This document shows positions 49,571 through 59,810 of a stretch of DNA of 64,000 nucleotides, piece by piece. Source of the DNA: CADEDH01 sp039201605 (GTDB lineage: Bacteria > Actinomycetota > Acidimicrobiia > Acidimicrobiales > SZUA-35); contig JBCCRO010000023.1 in assembly GCA_039201605.1 (NCBI GenBank), forward strand, positions 25,682 through 89,681, read 5' to 3'. The stretch's first letter is position 1. Each line of letters starts with the position of its first letter. Made by a program: the position numbers and the translations under genes. The notes beneath the pieces were generated by a model, which saw nothing but the letters and a program-made list of their open reading frames with translations, made no database searches and had not been told where the DNA came from.

Positions 49571-50533
49571 TCAGACTCCCTGGTGCTGTGCGGTGTGGTC
49601 GGTCGGGTCGGCGGCGGTGTCGCCGCCGGAGCCGTCGCCGGTGAGGGCGAGGAAGGCCTGCTCGAGGGAGGCGGCGTCGATCTCGAGGTCGTGGCCGCCG
49701 ACGGTGCCGAGCAGGTAGCGGGCGACGGCGTCGGAGTCGGAGGTCTCCACCTCCACCCGGTCGCCGGTGAGGTCGACCCGGGTGATCTCGGGGAGGCGGT
49801 CGAGGTGGCGGAGCACCTCGACCTGGTTGGCGGCGGGCACGGTGGCCCGCACCAGGCGGCCGGACACCCGATTGCGGACGACCTCGGTGGGGCCGTCGGC
49901 CACCACCCGACCCCGGGCCAGCAGCACGGTGCGGCGGGCGAAGGCCTCGGCCTCCTCCAGGTAGTGGGTGGCGAAGACGATCGTGCGGCCCTGGGCCGCC
50001 TCGTCCTGCATGGTGCGCCAGAAGTCCTGGCGGCCGGCGATGTCCATACCGGCGGTGGGCTCGTCGAGGATCAGCAGCTCGGGTTCGGCCAGCAGGGCCA
50101 GGGCGAACCGCAGGCGCTGCTGCTCGCCGCCCGAGCAACCCTGGACCTTGCGGCCGGCGATCTCGGTGAGGCCGGCTCGTGCCAGGACGTCGTCGACGGC
50201 GGGCGGATCGGTGTAGGTCGAGGCGATCAGCTCGACGGTCTCCCGGACCCGGAGATCGCGCAGGAGGCCCCCGGTCTGGAGCACGGCCGACACCCGGCCT
50301 GCGGCGACGGCATCGGCCGGCGCACCGCCCAACACCTGCACGCCTCCGGCGGTTGGTGCCACGAAGCCGAGGACCATGTCCAGCGTGGTGGTCTTCCCCG
50401 CGCCGTTGGGGCCGAGCAGGGCGACGATCTCGCCGGGGCCGATGTCGAGGTCGATGCCGTCGACGGCGGGACGGGCCTGCGGGTCGGGGTCGTACCGCTT
50501 GGTGACCCCGCGAAGTCGGATGGTTGATTCCAT
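49571..50533 (-). CDS. ABC transporter ATP-binding protein (drug/lipid exporter type)
   Basis: The 320-aa protein has Walker A GPNGAGKTTTLDMVLGF, a Q-loop in AVLQTGGLLRDLRVRET, signature CSGGEQQRLRFALALL (C-S-G-G rather than L-S-G-G), Walker B LLILDEPTAGMD, and a switch His in IVFATHYLEEAEAF. The C-terminal ~100 residues form a separate accessory domain common in ABC-2 exporters. It heads the four-gene operon. Candidate regulator sites and a groL-side hairpin lie just upstream. Confidence 0.93.
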   Translation of the reverse strand: MESTIRLRGVTKRYDPDPQARPAVDGIDLDIGPGEIVALLGPNGAGKTTTLDMVLGFVAPTAGGVQVLGGAPADAVAAGRVSAVLQTGGLLRDLRVRETVELIASTYTDPPAVDDVLARAGLTEIAGRKVQGCSGGEQQRLRFALALLAEPELLILDEPTAGMDIAGRQDFWRTMQDEAAQGRTIVFATHYLEEAEAFARRTVLLARGRVVADGPTEVVRNRVSGRLVRATVPAANQVEVLRHLDRLPEITRVDLTGDRVEVETSDSDAVARYLLGTVGGHDLEIDAASLEQAFLALTGDGSGGDTAADPTDHTAQHQGV

Positions 50534-50591
50534 ACCCGCAGTGTCCGCCCGGAGCGTCTCGTGGCCCAGGGCGGTGCGTCATCGGTTGAGG

Positions 50592-50629
50592 GTGAGATTC
50601 CGTCAGCCCTCGATGTGAGATTTGTCAGC
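50592..50629 (-). promoter_or_regulatory. Paired direct repeat upstream of the ABC/two-component operon
   Basis: On the minus strand GCTGACGGAATCTCAC (50592-50607) and GCTGACAAATCTCAC (50615-50629) are near copies, 23 bases apart start to start. They lie 59-96 bases upstream of the first gene (ATG at 50533), the usual place for binding of a LuxR-type response regulator. Assignment to the regulator at 47018-47629 is inference. Confidence 0.5.
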
Positions 50630-50633
50630 TCGC

Positions 50634-50673
50634 GACGACGCCCGCACCTCCGGGTGGGGGTGCGGGCGTCGTC
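50634..50673 (-). terminator. Strong hairpin downstream of groL
   Basis: A 15-bp perfect stem, GACGACGCCCGCACC at 50634-50648 and its complement at 50659-50673, with a ten-base loop, lies 69 bases past the groL stop. It probably separates groL from the ABC operon. No U-run is present. Confidence 0.8.
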
Positions 50674-50741
50674 AGCGCTCTACGGCGATGCGGCGCCAGA
50701 CGCCAGGCCGTGCTCGGAGCCGCGGACGGCTCGAGGTCGAG

Positions 50742-52343
<1,602 letters not shown>

Positions 52344-52385
52344 ACGAGGCGGCCTCCGAAGGGGTGATGGGTTGGGTTCTGCGAG

Positions 52386-52412
52386 TTAGCACTCTACTGG
52401 CGAGAGTGCTAA
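52386..52412. promoter_or_regulatory. CIRCE operator (HrcA site) upstream of groL
   Basis: The arms TTAGCACTC (52386-52394) and GAGTGCTAA (52404-52412) are perfect complements with the standard nine-base spacer. This is the full consensus CIRCE element. It ends 42 bases upstream of the groL start codon, where HrcA binding would repress transcription until heat stress. Confidence 0.96.
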
Positions 52413-52650
52413 TTCCACCCATCGGGCCGGGCCCGCTCAGCCGGGGACCGTGGCCGGTGAATAGAGAAGGACCGGCGGCCGAAGCCTCCGGTCCCTCTCG
52501 TTCCCACCACCCGGGGTTCCCACCAGTTCCGGGCTGTGTTCTCGATCGGCGCCCGACCCCCTCCCGTGATCGTTTTGGGCCCAGTGACTCACGACGGGTC
52601 CGGTCGACCCACGATCGGGTGACGACGACGACGCAGGGGTTGGCGGTAGC

Positions 52651-52872
52651 GTGAAGGACGTGGGCACGACGACAAGCAGACCTCCCCTCGCGCTGATGGT
52701 CCTGGTGGCGGCCGCCCTGTTGGTGGTCGGCCTGATCCTGGCCCAGGCCGCGGTGGCGCTGTTCATCCGGGTGGTCCAGCTGGTCCTGATCCTGTGCGCC
52801 TTCGCCGGTATCGCCTTCCTCGGCCTCTATCTGCTGCGCAAGGGCGATCTCGGCCCCGACCAGGGCGACTGA
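52651..52872 (+). CDS. Small two-helix membrane protein
   Basis: The 73-aa product has a short charged start, two hydrophobic helices (LALMVLVAAALLVVGLILAQAA and QLVLILCAFAGIAFLGLYLL) and a basic-acidic tail RKGDLGPDQGD. GTG start follows TAGC only weakly as a ribosome site. It lies alone between groL (divergent) and the glycerate kinase gene (convergent). I recognise no family. Length and codon pattern support a real gene, but moderately. Confidence 0.55.
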   Translation: MKDVGTTTSRPPLALMVLVAAALLVVGLILAQAAVALFIRVVQLVLILCAFAGIAFLGLYLLRKGDLGPDQGD

Positions 52873-52971
52873 GGGCGTACCCCGGGCTCTCGCCGCCCCG
52901 TCCGTCGGCCCCGCCGCCCCGTCCGTCGGCCCCGCCGCCTCGCACGTCGTGCGACGCCGGGCTGCCCCGGT

Positions 52972-53976
52972 TCAGCCGCCGTCGTCGCCAGCGAGCAGTC
53001 CGGTCACCACGTCGGTGACCAGGGCCGTCGGCTCGGCCAGGGCCCGCTCGAGCCCGAACCGATCGGCGAGCGACACGATCTTCACCTCGCTCGGCACCGA
53101 CAGGCCCTCCTCGGCGTCGCCGACGATGGCGACCACCGGCACCTCCTGTTCGGCCGCCCAGGTCGACACCCCGCCGACCACCTTGCCGTTGAACGACTCG
53201 GCGTCGAGATAGCCCTCGCCCGTGATCACGAGATCGGCGCCGGTGAGGGCCCCGTCGAGACCGACCCACTCGGCGATCACGTCGAAGCCGGGTTCGATCC
53301 GGCCGCCGACGGCGGCCAGGCCCCCGGCCAGTCCCCCGGCGGCCCCCGCTCCCGCCAGGTCGCCGACGTCGACGCCGTAGCGCTCCTGGTAAAGCTGGAC
53401 CAGCCGCTCCAGGCGGCGCCCCAGGAACTCGACCTGAGCCCGCGACGCCCCCTTCTGGGGACCGAACACCCGGGCGGCGTCGACGAAGAGGGTGCGGACG
53501 TCGGTGGCCACCACGATCTCGATCTCCTTCAGCCGGGCGGCCGGCGGAAGAGCGGTGAGGGCACCCCAGCCGCCGTCGGTGGTGGCCGAGCCGCCGAGGA
53601 ACACGTGGACGGTCCGGGCCCCGAGCTCGATCGCCCGGGCGATCAACTGCCCGGTGCCGGTGGTGTCGGCGTCGACGGCGTCGTTGGCCTCGGGGCCGCC
53701 GGCGATCAGGAGCCCGGAGGCGGCCGCCATCTCGACGAAGGCCACCCGACCTTCGAGCCGCCAGCCGGCGTCGACCGGGTCGCCGAGCGGACCGGCCACC
53801 GTGGTCGTCTTGTTGGCCCCGCCGACGGCGTCGAGCGAGCCCTCGCCGCCATCCGCCATCGGCACCGCCGTCGCCTCCCACCCGGCGGCGGTCGACGCCG
53901 CCGTTGCGGCGTCGTGAAGCTCGGCGCTGGTCGCCGTCCCGCGGAACTTGTCGAAGGCGAGGACGACGCGGGGCAC
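52972..53976 (-). CDS. Glycerate kinase (GlxK/GarK family)
   Basis: The enzyme phosphorylates glycerate, entering lower glycolysis or the serine/glyoxylate route. The 334-aa protein opens VVLAFDKFRGTATSAEL and has VPMADGGEGSLDA, a FVEMAAASGL segment, DTTGTGQLIARA, FLGGSATTDGGWGAL and a GAAGGLAGGL segment, all typical. ATG at 53976 lies directly after the stop of the LytR_C gene (53978), so the two are probably co-transcribed, although no functional link is obvious. Confidence 0.93.
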   Translation of the reverse strand: MPRVVLAFDKFRGTATSAELHDAATAASTAAGWEATAVPMADGGEGSLDAVGGANKTTTVAGPLGDPVDAGWRLEGRVAFVEMAAASGLLIAGGPEANDAVDADTTGTGQLIARAIELGARTVHVFLGGSATTDGGWGALTALPPAARLKEIEIVVATDVRTLFVDAARVFGPQKGASRAQVEFLGRRLERLVQLYQERYGVDVGDLAGAGAAGGLAGGLAAVGGRIEPGFDVIAEWVGLDGALTGADLVITGEGYLDAESFNGKVVGGVSTWAAEQEVPVVAIVGDAEEGLSVPSEVKIVSLADRFGLERALAEPTALVTDVVTGLLAGDDGG

Positions 53977-53977
53977 G

Positions 53978-54673
53978 TCAGAGGCCGAGGGCCCCGTCCT
54001 GGCCGATGACCACGACGACGTCGGCCGGGCCGATGTCGTTGATCGGGGGCGAGGCGGGATCGAGGGCGGCCACGATCGAGGCGTCGGCCCCGAACGCGGC
54101 GGCGACGGCGACGGCTTCGGCCTCGGCGCTGCCGGTGTAGAGGACGGCGCTCTCGCTGGCGAGGAGATCGGCGTTCTTGGGGGCGAGTACGTCGTAGCCG
54201 GCGGCTCGCAGGACCTCGGAGCCCTCGCCGGCGATGCCCTTGGTGCCCTCGGCGTTGAGGACGACGACCTGCACGTCGGCCGCTTCGACCTGGGCCGGAC
54301 CGGCCGGATCGGCGGGGTCGGCCAGGCTGGTGGAGGGCATCACGACCTCGCCGTCGCCGTCCTCGCCACCATCGCTGACGCCGCCCATCGACTCATCGTC
54401 GTCGACCGGCTCCAGAGCGTTGCCACCACTGCTGTCGGTGGTGGGCTCGGTTGCGGGCTCGATCTCGTCGCTGGTGAACTCCGCCGGCTCATCCTCCTCG
54501 ACGTCCTCGGCCGCCTCGGTGGCGTCGGCCGCCACCGTCTCGTCGCTCGAACCGAACCCGCCCTGGGCCAACACGAAGCCGCCGACCGCAACGGCGGTGA
54601 CGATGACGAGGATGCCTCGGACGAGACCCACCCGTGCGGCATCGGGATCGTCGGCGTGGTGGTCTGCCTGCAT
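53978..54673 (-). CDS. Membrane-anchored protein with LytR_C domain
   Basis: I use the ATG at 54673, which has GGAG eight bases upstream. The 231-aa product has a ~16-residue cytoplasmic start, one membrane helix (RGILVIVTAVAVGGFVLAQGG), an acidic Glu/Asp/Thr-rich linker and a C-terminal LytR_C-like domain (VQVVVLNAEGTKGIAGEGSEVLRAAGYDVL). That domain is found at the end of many LCP (LytR-CpsA-Psr) envelope proteins; the LCP domain itself is absent. Likely location is the outer face of the membrane, with a cell-wall role by family analogy. Confidence 0.85.
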   Translation of the reverse strand: MQADHHADDPDAARVGLVRGILVIVTAVAVGGFVLAQGGFGSSDETVAADATEAAEDVEEDEPAEFTSDEIEPATEPTTDSSGGNALEPVDDDESMGGVSDGGEDGDGEVVMPSTSLADPADPAGPAQVEAADVQVVVLNAEGTKGIAGEGSEVLRAAGYDVLAPKNADLLASESAVLYTGSAEAEAVAVAAAFGADASIVAALDPASPPINDIGPADVVVVIGQDGALGL

Positions 54674-54820
54674 GCTTGTCGCTCCAAGATCGGTCCGAGG
54701 GGCCCCGGTCTGCAGCCCAGGAGGGGAAGCGCCGGCTGCTCTGACCGAGTGATCGATGTCATCGCGGCCGATCACCAGCGACGACGAACGACCTGACATC
54801 GTAGACTAGTCACACCATCG

Positions 54821-54894
54821 GCCCGAATAGCTCAGTTGGCCAGAGCGCTGCTCTTGTAAAGCAGATGTCGTCGGTTCGAATCCGACTTCGGGCT
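54821..54894 (+). tRNA. tRNA-Thr (anticodon TGT)
   Basis: The 74-base cloverleaf is complete: acceptor GCCCGAA pairs with TTCGGGC, with discriminator T; D-arm TAGCTCAGTTGGCCAGAGC; anticodon stem CTGCT/AGCAG with loop CTTGTAA, giving anticodon TGT (reads ACA and related Thr codons); and T-arm TCGG-TTCGAAT-CCGA. CCA is not encoded. It lies between the LytR_C gene (divergent) and the 3' end of the DUF4352-like gene, whose stop touches its last base on the other strand. Confidence 0.97.
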
Positions 54895-56450
54895 CAGTTC
54901 AGGACGAGGTGGATGCGTCCTTCGGCCGGCACCGCCTCCATCGCCAGCTTCAGCGAGGCCAGATCGACCGAGGCCACCTGCCAGCAGAGGTTGCCCTCGA
55001 AGAACTGGCCCGGCTCGAGCTGGGTGTCGAGCGCCACCGCCTCGGCCACCGTGCCGCAGGCGTCGATCGTCGGGTCGTACACCGTTGCCGAGTCGCCGAC
55101 GGCGTTGAACAGCAGGTCGGACACGCTGCCCGGGTTGGGGCCCGATTCGTAGGTCAGACGGACCCGGGTCACGGCCAGGGCCTCGCCCTCGGGGAGCTGC
55201 CCGTCGCCGGCCTCGGCCAGGGTGCCGGTGCCGTCGACGACGGGTGACAGCACCTTGACCACCCAGCGGGACTGGACCCCCTGATCGTCGTCGTAGTAGA
55301 CGGCGACGTCGGTGCCCAGGGCGTAGGGCTCGCTGATCGACCCCGGGCCGGTGACGGCGGCCGGCGGTGGGGCGGTCTCGATGTCGTCACCGCCGCCGCG
55401 GGTGAGGAGGTAGATCAGCAGGAGGGCGATCAGGGCGGCCAGGCAGGCCCCGGCGACGGCGAGGGGCCAGTTGGTCCGGCTGTCGTCGGTCTCCTGGTAG
55501 GCCGAGGGCTGGCGGTAGTCGTCGTCACGGTCGTCCGCCGCCTCGTCGCGGTCGTCGAGCAGTTGACCGCGGCCGCCGTAGCCGTCGTCGACCATCGTCT
55601 CGCCGTAGCCGTCGCCGTCGTCGTAGCCGTCGGGGGCGTAGCCGGTGGCCGCTCGTCCGTAGGGATCGGCGCCGCCGCCACTCGGCGATCCGGCGCCGAC
55701 ATAGCCGCCCTGATCGGTGAGCAGCATGCCGCCGCCGAACCCGGCCGGGTCGGGCGCGGGATCGCGGTCGAGCTCACGCTCCGGCTCCGGCTCGTCGGCG
55801 AACGCCTCCGGACCGTCGTCGTAGGCGGGGGTGACACCAAAACCGGAGCCGACCTCGACCGGCTCGGGGGTCTCGACCACCGGCGTCTCGATCTGGGCTC
55901 CCCCGATCGGGGTCACCTCGGCCAGGCTCTCCTCGACCAGATGCTCTTCGACCAGATGCTCCTCGGCCGCCGGAGCCTGCACCACCCCGAGGTCGGGGGC
56001 GGGATCGGCGTCCGGGGTGGGATCGACCTCGACGGCCGCCGGCACGTCGGGGGCCTCGGCGGCCACCTCGGTGGTGGCGGCGGGGGCCGGGCTCGCCTCA
56101 TCGGAGGCGTCGCCGTCTCCGTCACCGTCGTCGGCGAAGATGTCCTCGCCGCCGAACAGGTCCGAGATGTCGGGGAGATCGTCCCCATCGTCGTCATCGT
56201 CGTCGTCCTGCGCCGAACTCACATCGGTGCTGGGGACGGCACCGTTACCGGCCGTCGGCGTGCCGCCGGCGACCGGAGCGCCGGCCGAGGCGCCGTTGCC
56301 GGGGCCTTCGGCGTCCTCGTCATCCGATGGGCCGTACCCCTCCGGCCACCACTTACCGTCCGCGGCCTCGTACCACCCGTCGGGTGGCGGCCACTCGTAG
56401 AGATTCCCATCCCACGCGGTGTAGCTGGATTCAGTCACTGGGGGCCCCAT
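54894..56450 (-). CDS. Membrane protein with N-terminal Trp/Pro motif and external DUF4352-like domain
   Basis: The N-terminus has a DUF2510-like motif, LYEWPPPDGWYEAADGKWWP. An acidic, low-complexity cytoplasmic region of ~300 residues follows (Asp, Glu, Pro, Gly), then one membrane helix (WPLAVAGACLAALIALLLIYLL) and an external ~130-residue domain that resembles DUF4352 (SRWVVKVLSPVVDGTG, EALAVTRVRLTYES, two Cys that may pair, FEGNLCWQV). Such domains are Ig-like. The ATG at 56450 and a GTG at 56438 are both possible; neither has a clear ribosome site. It overlaps the rlmB 3' end. Confidence 0.8.
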   Translation of the reverse strand: MGPPVTESSYTAWDGNLYEWPPPDGWYEAADGKWWPEGYGPSDDEDAEGPGNGASAGAPVAGGTPTAGNGAVPSTDVSSAQDDDDDDDGDDLPDISDLFGGEDIFADDGDGDGDASDEASPAPAATTEVAAEAPDVPAAVEVDPTPDADPAPDLGVVQAPAAEEHLVEEHLVEESLAEVTPIGGAQIETPVVETPEPVEVGSGFGVTPAYDDGPEAFADEPEPERELDRDPAPDPAGFGGGMLLTDQGGYVGAGSPSGGGADPYGRAATGYAPDGYDDGDGYGETMVDDGYGGRGQLLDDRDEAADDRDDDYRQPSAYQETDDSRTNWPLAVAGACLAALIALLLIYLLTRGGGDDIETAPPPAAVTGPGSISEPYALGTDVAVYYDDDQGVQSRWVVKVLSPVVDGTGTLAEAGDGQLPEGEALAVTRVRLTYESGPNPGSVSDLLFNAVGDSATVYDPTIDACGTVAEAVALDTQLEPGQFFEGNLCWQVASVDLASLKLAMEAVPAEGRIHLVLN

Positions 56451-57411
56451 CAGCGCTCGGCATCGGGTCGGTCATTGGCTGGTCATCGGTGGCAACATTT
56501 CGCCGTCGAACTACCTCGAAGCATGCCACGGCAGTGGCTGCGGAGACATTCAGACTGTTCAAGCTGCCAGCTAACGGTATCGCAACAAGCGTGTCCACCC
56601 GTTGGCGGACCAAACGTGATAGCCCCCGCCCTTCGGCACCGAGCACCAGGGCCACCGGGCCGTCGTCGAGACCGGGGGCGGTGAAGACCGATTCGGTGCC
56701 ACCGGCGTCGAGGCCGACGGTGTGGACACCGGCCTTGGACAGGTTGGTCAGAGCGGTCGGGATACCCCCGACGACGGCCATCGGCAGGTGTTCGACGGCC
56801 CCGGCCGCCGCCTTGGTCACCGTGGGACTGACGTGGACCGATCGGTGGCGGGGCAGCACGATCCCGGTCACCCCGGTGCACTCGGCGGTGCGGAGGATGG
56901 TGCCGAGATTGCCGGGGTCGGTGACCCCGTCGAGCACCAGTAGGAAGGCGTCGGGCCGGGCCATCAGATCGTCGATGTCGTGCTCGGGCAGCGGAGCGGC
57001 CCGTGCGATCACGCCCTGGGGGGCCGACGAGGCCGCCTCGGACTGCAGCCGTTTGCGGTTGACGGCCTTGACCGGCACGTCCAGCTCGTGGGCCAGATCG
57101 ACGATGTCGTCCACGATGTCGGCGGTGTCGAGATCGTCGGCCACCAGCACCTCGCGAACACGGCGGGTGCCGGCCAGCAGGAGCTCGCGGACGGCGTGGC
57201 GGCCCTCGACCTTGTCGCCGCCCAGACCACGCTTCGGCGGTCGGCGGCGGCCGCCGCCCTCGCCGCTGTTCCCCCCGCCGCGGTCGGTGCGTCGGCCGCC
57301 GCCGCGCCCGGCGCCGCCGGTGTTGCGACCACCCGAGCCGCTCGAACCACCCGAACCTCCCTGGCCGCCGGGCCCGGATCGTCGGCGGTTTGACCCCTTG
57401 CGGCCACTCAT
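56431..57411 (-). CDS. rlmB: 23S rRNA 2'-O-ribose methyltransferase, TrmH/RlmB family
   Basis: After a Gly/Arg/Ser-rich, basic N-terminus of ~68 residues (probably RNA-binding and disordered) comes the substrate-binding domain (EGRHAVRELLLAGTRRVREVLVA) and the SPOUT knot: FLLVLDGVTDPGNLGTILRTAE, then LVLGAEGRGLSRLVR and IPLAGSLNSLNVSAATAVACFE. The target is likely G2251 or another ribose in 23S rRNA. Start ATG overlaps the ispF stop (ATGA). Confidence 0.92.
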   Translation of the reverse strand: MSGRKGSNRRRSGPGGQGGSGGSSGSGGRNTGGAGRGGGRRTDRGGGNSGEGGGRRRPPKRGLGGDKVEGRHAVRELLLAGTRRVREVLVADDLDTADIVDDIVDLAHELDVPVKAVNRKRLQSEAASSAPQGVIARAAPLPEHDIDDLMARPDAFLLVLDGVTDPGNLGTILRTAECTGVTGIVLPRHRSVHVSPTVTKAAAGAVEHLPMAVVGGIPTALTNLSKAGVHTVGLDAGGTESVFTAPGLDDGPVALVLGAEGRGLSRLVRQRVDTLVAIPLAGSLNSLNVSAATAVACFEVVRRRNVATDDQPMTDPMPSADGAPSD

Positions 57412-57908
57412 GGGGTGGTCCCGGCGGGATCGATGGCGATGATCAGGGCCGAGGCGAAGCACTGGATGCCCTCCGACAGCGACACCAGGCCCTCGGTCCG
57501 CTTGCCCTTGACCGAGACCGGCGCCCCGACGACCCGCTCCAGGTTGCGACGCATCTCCTCCCGGTGGGGGGCGATCTTGGGCGAATCGCAGATCACCGTG
57601 CAGTCGAGGTTGACCGGAGCCCACCCGGCGGTGGCCAGCTCGGCCACGGCGGCGGCCAGCAGGGCGACGCTGTCGGCGTCGGCGTAGGCGGGGTCGGAAT
57701 CGGGGAAGAAGGAGCCGATGTCGCCGACTCCGGCGGCCCCCAGGAGGGCATCGGTACAGGCGTGGGCGATGGGGTCGGCGTCGCTGTGGCCCTGGAGGCC
57801 GCGGTGGTCATCGAAGGTCACACCGCCCAGCACCAACCGCCGCGAGGGGTCGTCGGACCAAGGGTGCACGTCGAATCCCTGACCAACACGAAGCCCGACT
57901 CCATTCAT
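57408..57908 (-). CDS. ispF: 2-C-methyl-D-erythritol 2,4-cyclodiphosphate synthase
   Basis: IspF makes the cyclic diphosphate of the MEP isoprenoid pathway. The 166-aa protein has the zinc ligands in GQGFDVHPW and LQGHSDADPIAHACTDALLGAAGVGDIGSFFPD, and the C-terminal SVKGKRTEGLVSLSEGIQCFASALI segment. Length is normal. In many actinobacteria ispD and carD lie directly upstream and cysS downstream; here a divergent Crp-type gene is upstream and rlmB overlaps downstream. Confidence 0.96.
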   Translation of the reverse strand: MNGVGLRVGQGFDVHPWSDDPSRRLVLGGVTFDDHRGLQGHSDADPIAHACTDALLGAAGVGDIGSFFPDSDPAYADADSVALLAAAVAELATAGWAPVNLDCTVICDSPKIAPHREEMRRNLERVVGAPVSVKGKRTEGLVSLSEGIQCFASALIIAIDPAGTTP

Positions 57909-57994
57909 CGACCGAACGATATCCCGACGCCGACGGTGGCGAACCCTCCCCCAGACCGCCGATCACGTGACGAAGGGGCCCTCGGATCGTCTAC

Positions 57995-58015
57995 CGTTCA
58001 CGAAATGGTTGAACG
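57995..58015. promoter_or_regulatory. Inverted repeat over the Crp-type start codon
   Basis: CGTTCA (57995-58000) and TGAACG (58010-58015) are perfect complements separated by nine bases and span the ATG at 58005. A Crp-type regulator could bind here to repress its own gene, but the sequence does not match TGTGA-N6-TCACA, so this is tentative. Confidence 0.25.
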
Positions 58016-58664
58016 CGAGCAGATCCGGGCCGTCGAGTTGTTTCGAGACCTCGAAGAGGCCGACCTCGACGCCCTCACCGCCAGCGCGTCGACCCGGAAG
58101 TTGGCCCGGGGCGACGTGCTGTTCCGGGAGGAGGCCGAGCCGACCGAGCTGTACGTCGTCCGCTCGGGCCGCATCGCCATGGTCAACCGGTCCGCCGACG
58201 GCCGGGAATCGGTGGTCGCCCTTATGGAGGCGGGCGATCTGTTCGGCGAGATGCCGCTGTTCGACGGGCTGGCCCGCTCCACCGACGGGCGGGCGTTGGA
58301 GAGCTCGGAGGTCATCGTGATCCCCTACGCCCCGCTGCACGAGATGTATACCAACGATCCGACCAAGCTGTGGCACGTGGTCGAGCTGTTGGCGGTACGA
58401 CTGCGGGTGATGAACGGTGTGCTGGCCGACTCGGTGTTCCTCGACGTCACCGGGCGGACGGCCAAGCGCCTGCTCGAGATCGCCGGTGAGAGTGACGATT
58501 TCTCCCTGCCGGTCACCCAGGAGGAGCTGGCCGGCATGGTGGGCGCCAGCCGGGAGCGGGTCAACAAGGCGATCGCCTCGTTCGTGAAGCTCGGCTGGCT
58601 GGAGCAGCGGGATCGCCGCTACCACATCCTCGACCGGGCCCAGATGGAGATGCGCAGCCGCTAG
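58005..58664 (+). CDS. Crp/Fnr-family transcriptional regulator
   Basis: The 219-aa protein has a cyclic-nucleotide-binding domain (LARGDVLFREEAEPTELYVVRSGRIAM, then DLFGEMPLFDGLARSTDGRA, which resembles the phosphate-binding cassette with its Arg) and a winged helix-turn-helix (VTQEELAGMVGASRERVNKAIASFVKLGWLE). No N-terminal Fe-S cysteines are present, so it is Crp-like rather than Fnr-like. Start is the ATG at 58005. It is divergent from ispF, with 96 bases between. The 219-aa length agrees with actinobacterial Crp/GlxR proteins. The effector is likely cAMP by family; targets are unknown. Confidence 0.92.
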   Translation: MVEREQIRAVELFRDLEEADLDALTASASTRKLARGDVLFREEAEPTELYVVRSGRIAMVNRSADGRESVVALMEAGDLFGEMPLFDGLARSTDGRALESSEVIVIPYAPLHEMYTNDPTKLWHVVELLAVRLRVMNGVLADSVFLDVTGRTAKRLLEIAGESDDFSLPVTQEELAGMVGASRERVNKAIASFVKLGWLEQRDRRYHILDRAQMEMRSR

Positions 58665-58688
58665 GCGCCTCTGCGCTTCCGCCCTCGC

Positions 58689-59759
58689 TCAGAAGCGATC
58701 GAGGATCGACGATTCGGCCAGGCGGCCGGTGCCCTCCTTGAGGGCGCGGGCCCGGCCGGGACCGATCCCCTCGACCGCCTCCAGCTCATGGGCCGTGGCC
58801 CGCAGGACCCGGCTCAGGGTGCCGAACCGGTCGATCACCCGCTCCACCACCCCGTTGCTCACCCGGGGCAGCTTCGACAGCAGGCGGAAGCCCCGGGGCT
58901 CGACGTTGCCGTCGAGGTCGATCCCGGGCCCGAGACCGAGCAGTTCGGCCAGGCGATCGTGGTTGAAGAGGTCGTCGTCGTCGAGCCGGGCCAGCTCTTC
59001 GATGGTCTCGGTCGCCGCCGGCCGATCGGGACCGGCGGCCCGGTAGTCCTTCACCAGGAGGAGGCGATCCTCGTCGACGCCGGCCATCAGCTCCTCCATC
59101 TGGAGGCGGACCAGTCGTCCGTCGGAGCCCAGCTCCACCAGATTGCGATCGATCTCGTCCGAGATCCGCATCACCATCTCGGTCCGTTGGATCACCTCGA
59201 CCACATCTCGGACCGTGACCAGATCCTCGACTTCGAGGGTGGACAGGTTCTGGGAGACGGCGTCGAGTCGGGCCCGGTAGCGCTCCAGGGTCTGGATGGC
59301 CTGATTGGAGCGTTCGAGGAGGCGGCTGGCCGACGACAGCGGGTGGACCTGATCACCCAGATAAACCTGGATCTCCTTGCGCGACTCGGACACGGCAACG
59401 GTGGGGATGTGCAGGGAGCGGGCCACCCGCTCGGCGGTGCGATGGCGGGTGCCGGTCTCCGAGGTCGGCACGTTGGGGTTGGGCACGAGGTGGACGTTGG
59501 CCCTGGCGATCCGGCTGCCGTCGGAGGCCAGGATGATGGCGCCGTCCATCTTGGCCAGCTCGGACAGGCGCTGCGGGGTGAAGGCGGCGTCGAGCAGGAA
59601 GCCACCGGAGCAGATGTTGAGCACCTCGGGACCGTCACCGATCACGATCAGGGCGCCTCGGCCCGACAGCAGGATCCGGTCCAGTCCCTCCCGCAGGGGG
59701 GAACCGGGCGCGACCTGTGCCATCGCCCGCAGAAGTGCCCCTTCGGGCCGCGGATCCAT
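58689..59759 (-). CDS. disA: DNA integrity scanning diadenylate cyclase DisA
   Basis: DisA makes cyclic di-AMP and slows when it meets branched DNA. From the chosen ATG (59759) it has 356 residues: a DAC domain with the catalytic MDGAIIL (DGA at 72-74) and RHRTAER (RHR at 105-107), a helical middle with RISDEIDRNLVELG, and a C-terminal helix-hairpin-helix pair (ELEAVEGIGPGRARALKEG) for DNA binding. A GTG at 59777 is an alternative start. It lies 51 bases downstream of radA, its usual partner, and is convergent with the Crp-type gene. Confidence 0.97.
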   Translation of the reverse strand: MDPRPEGALLRAMAQVAPGSPLREGLDRILLSGRGALIVIGDGPEVLNICSGGFLLDAAFTPQRLSELAKMDGAIILASDGSRIARANVHLVPNPNVPTSETGTRHRTAERVARSLHIPTVAVSESRKEIQVYLGDQVHPLSSASRLLERSNQAIQTLERYRARLDAVSQNLSTLEVEDLVTVRDVVEVIQRTEMVMRISDEIDRNLVELGSDGRLVRLQMEELMAGVDEDRLLLVKDYRAAGPDRPAATETIEELARLDDDDLFNHDRLAELLGLGPGIDLDGNVEPRGFRLLSKLPRVSNGVVERVIDRFGTLSRVLRATAHELEAVEGIGPGRARALKEGTGRLAESSILDRF

Positions 59760-59810
59760 GGCTGCATCGTAGACCACGGGGCCCGGGGCCCCGTCCGGGT
59801 TGCGGCCCGG

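Noticed and set aside
57963..57970. TCACGTGA palindrome between ispF and the Crp-type gene as a Crp site
   Set aside because: It does not match the TGTGA-N6-TCACA half-site spacing and an 8-base palindrome is easily found by chance.
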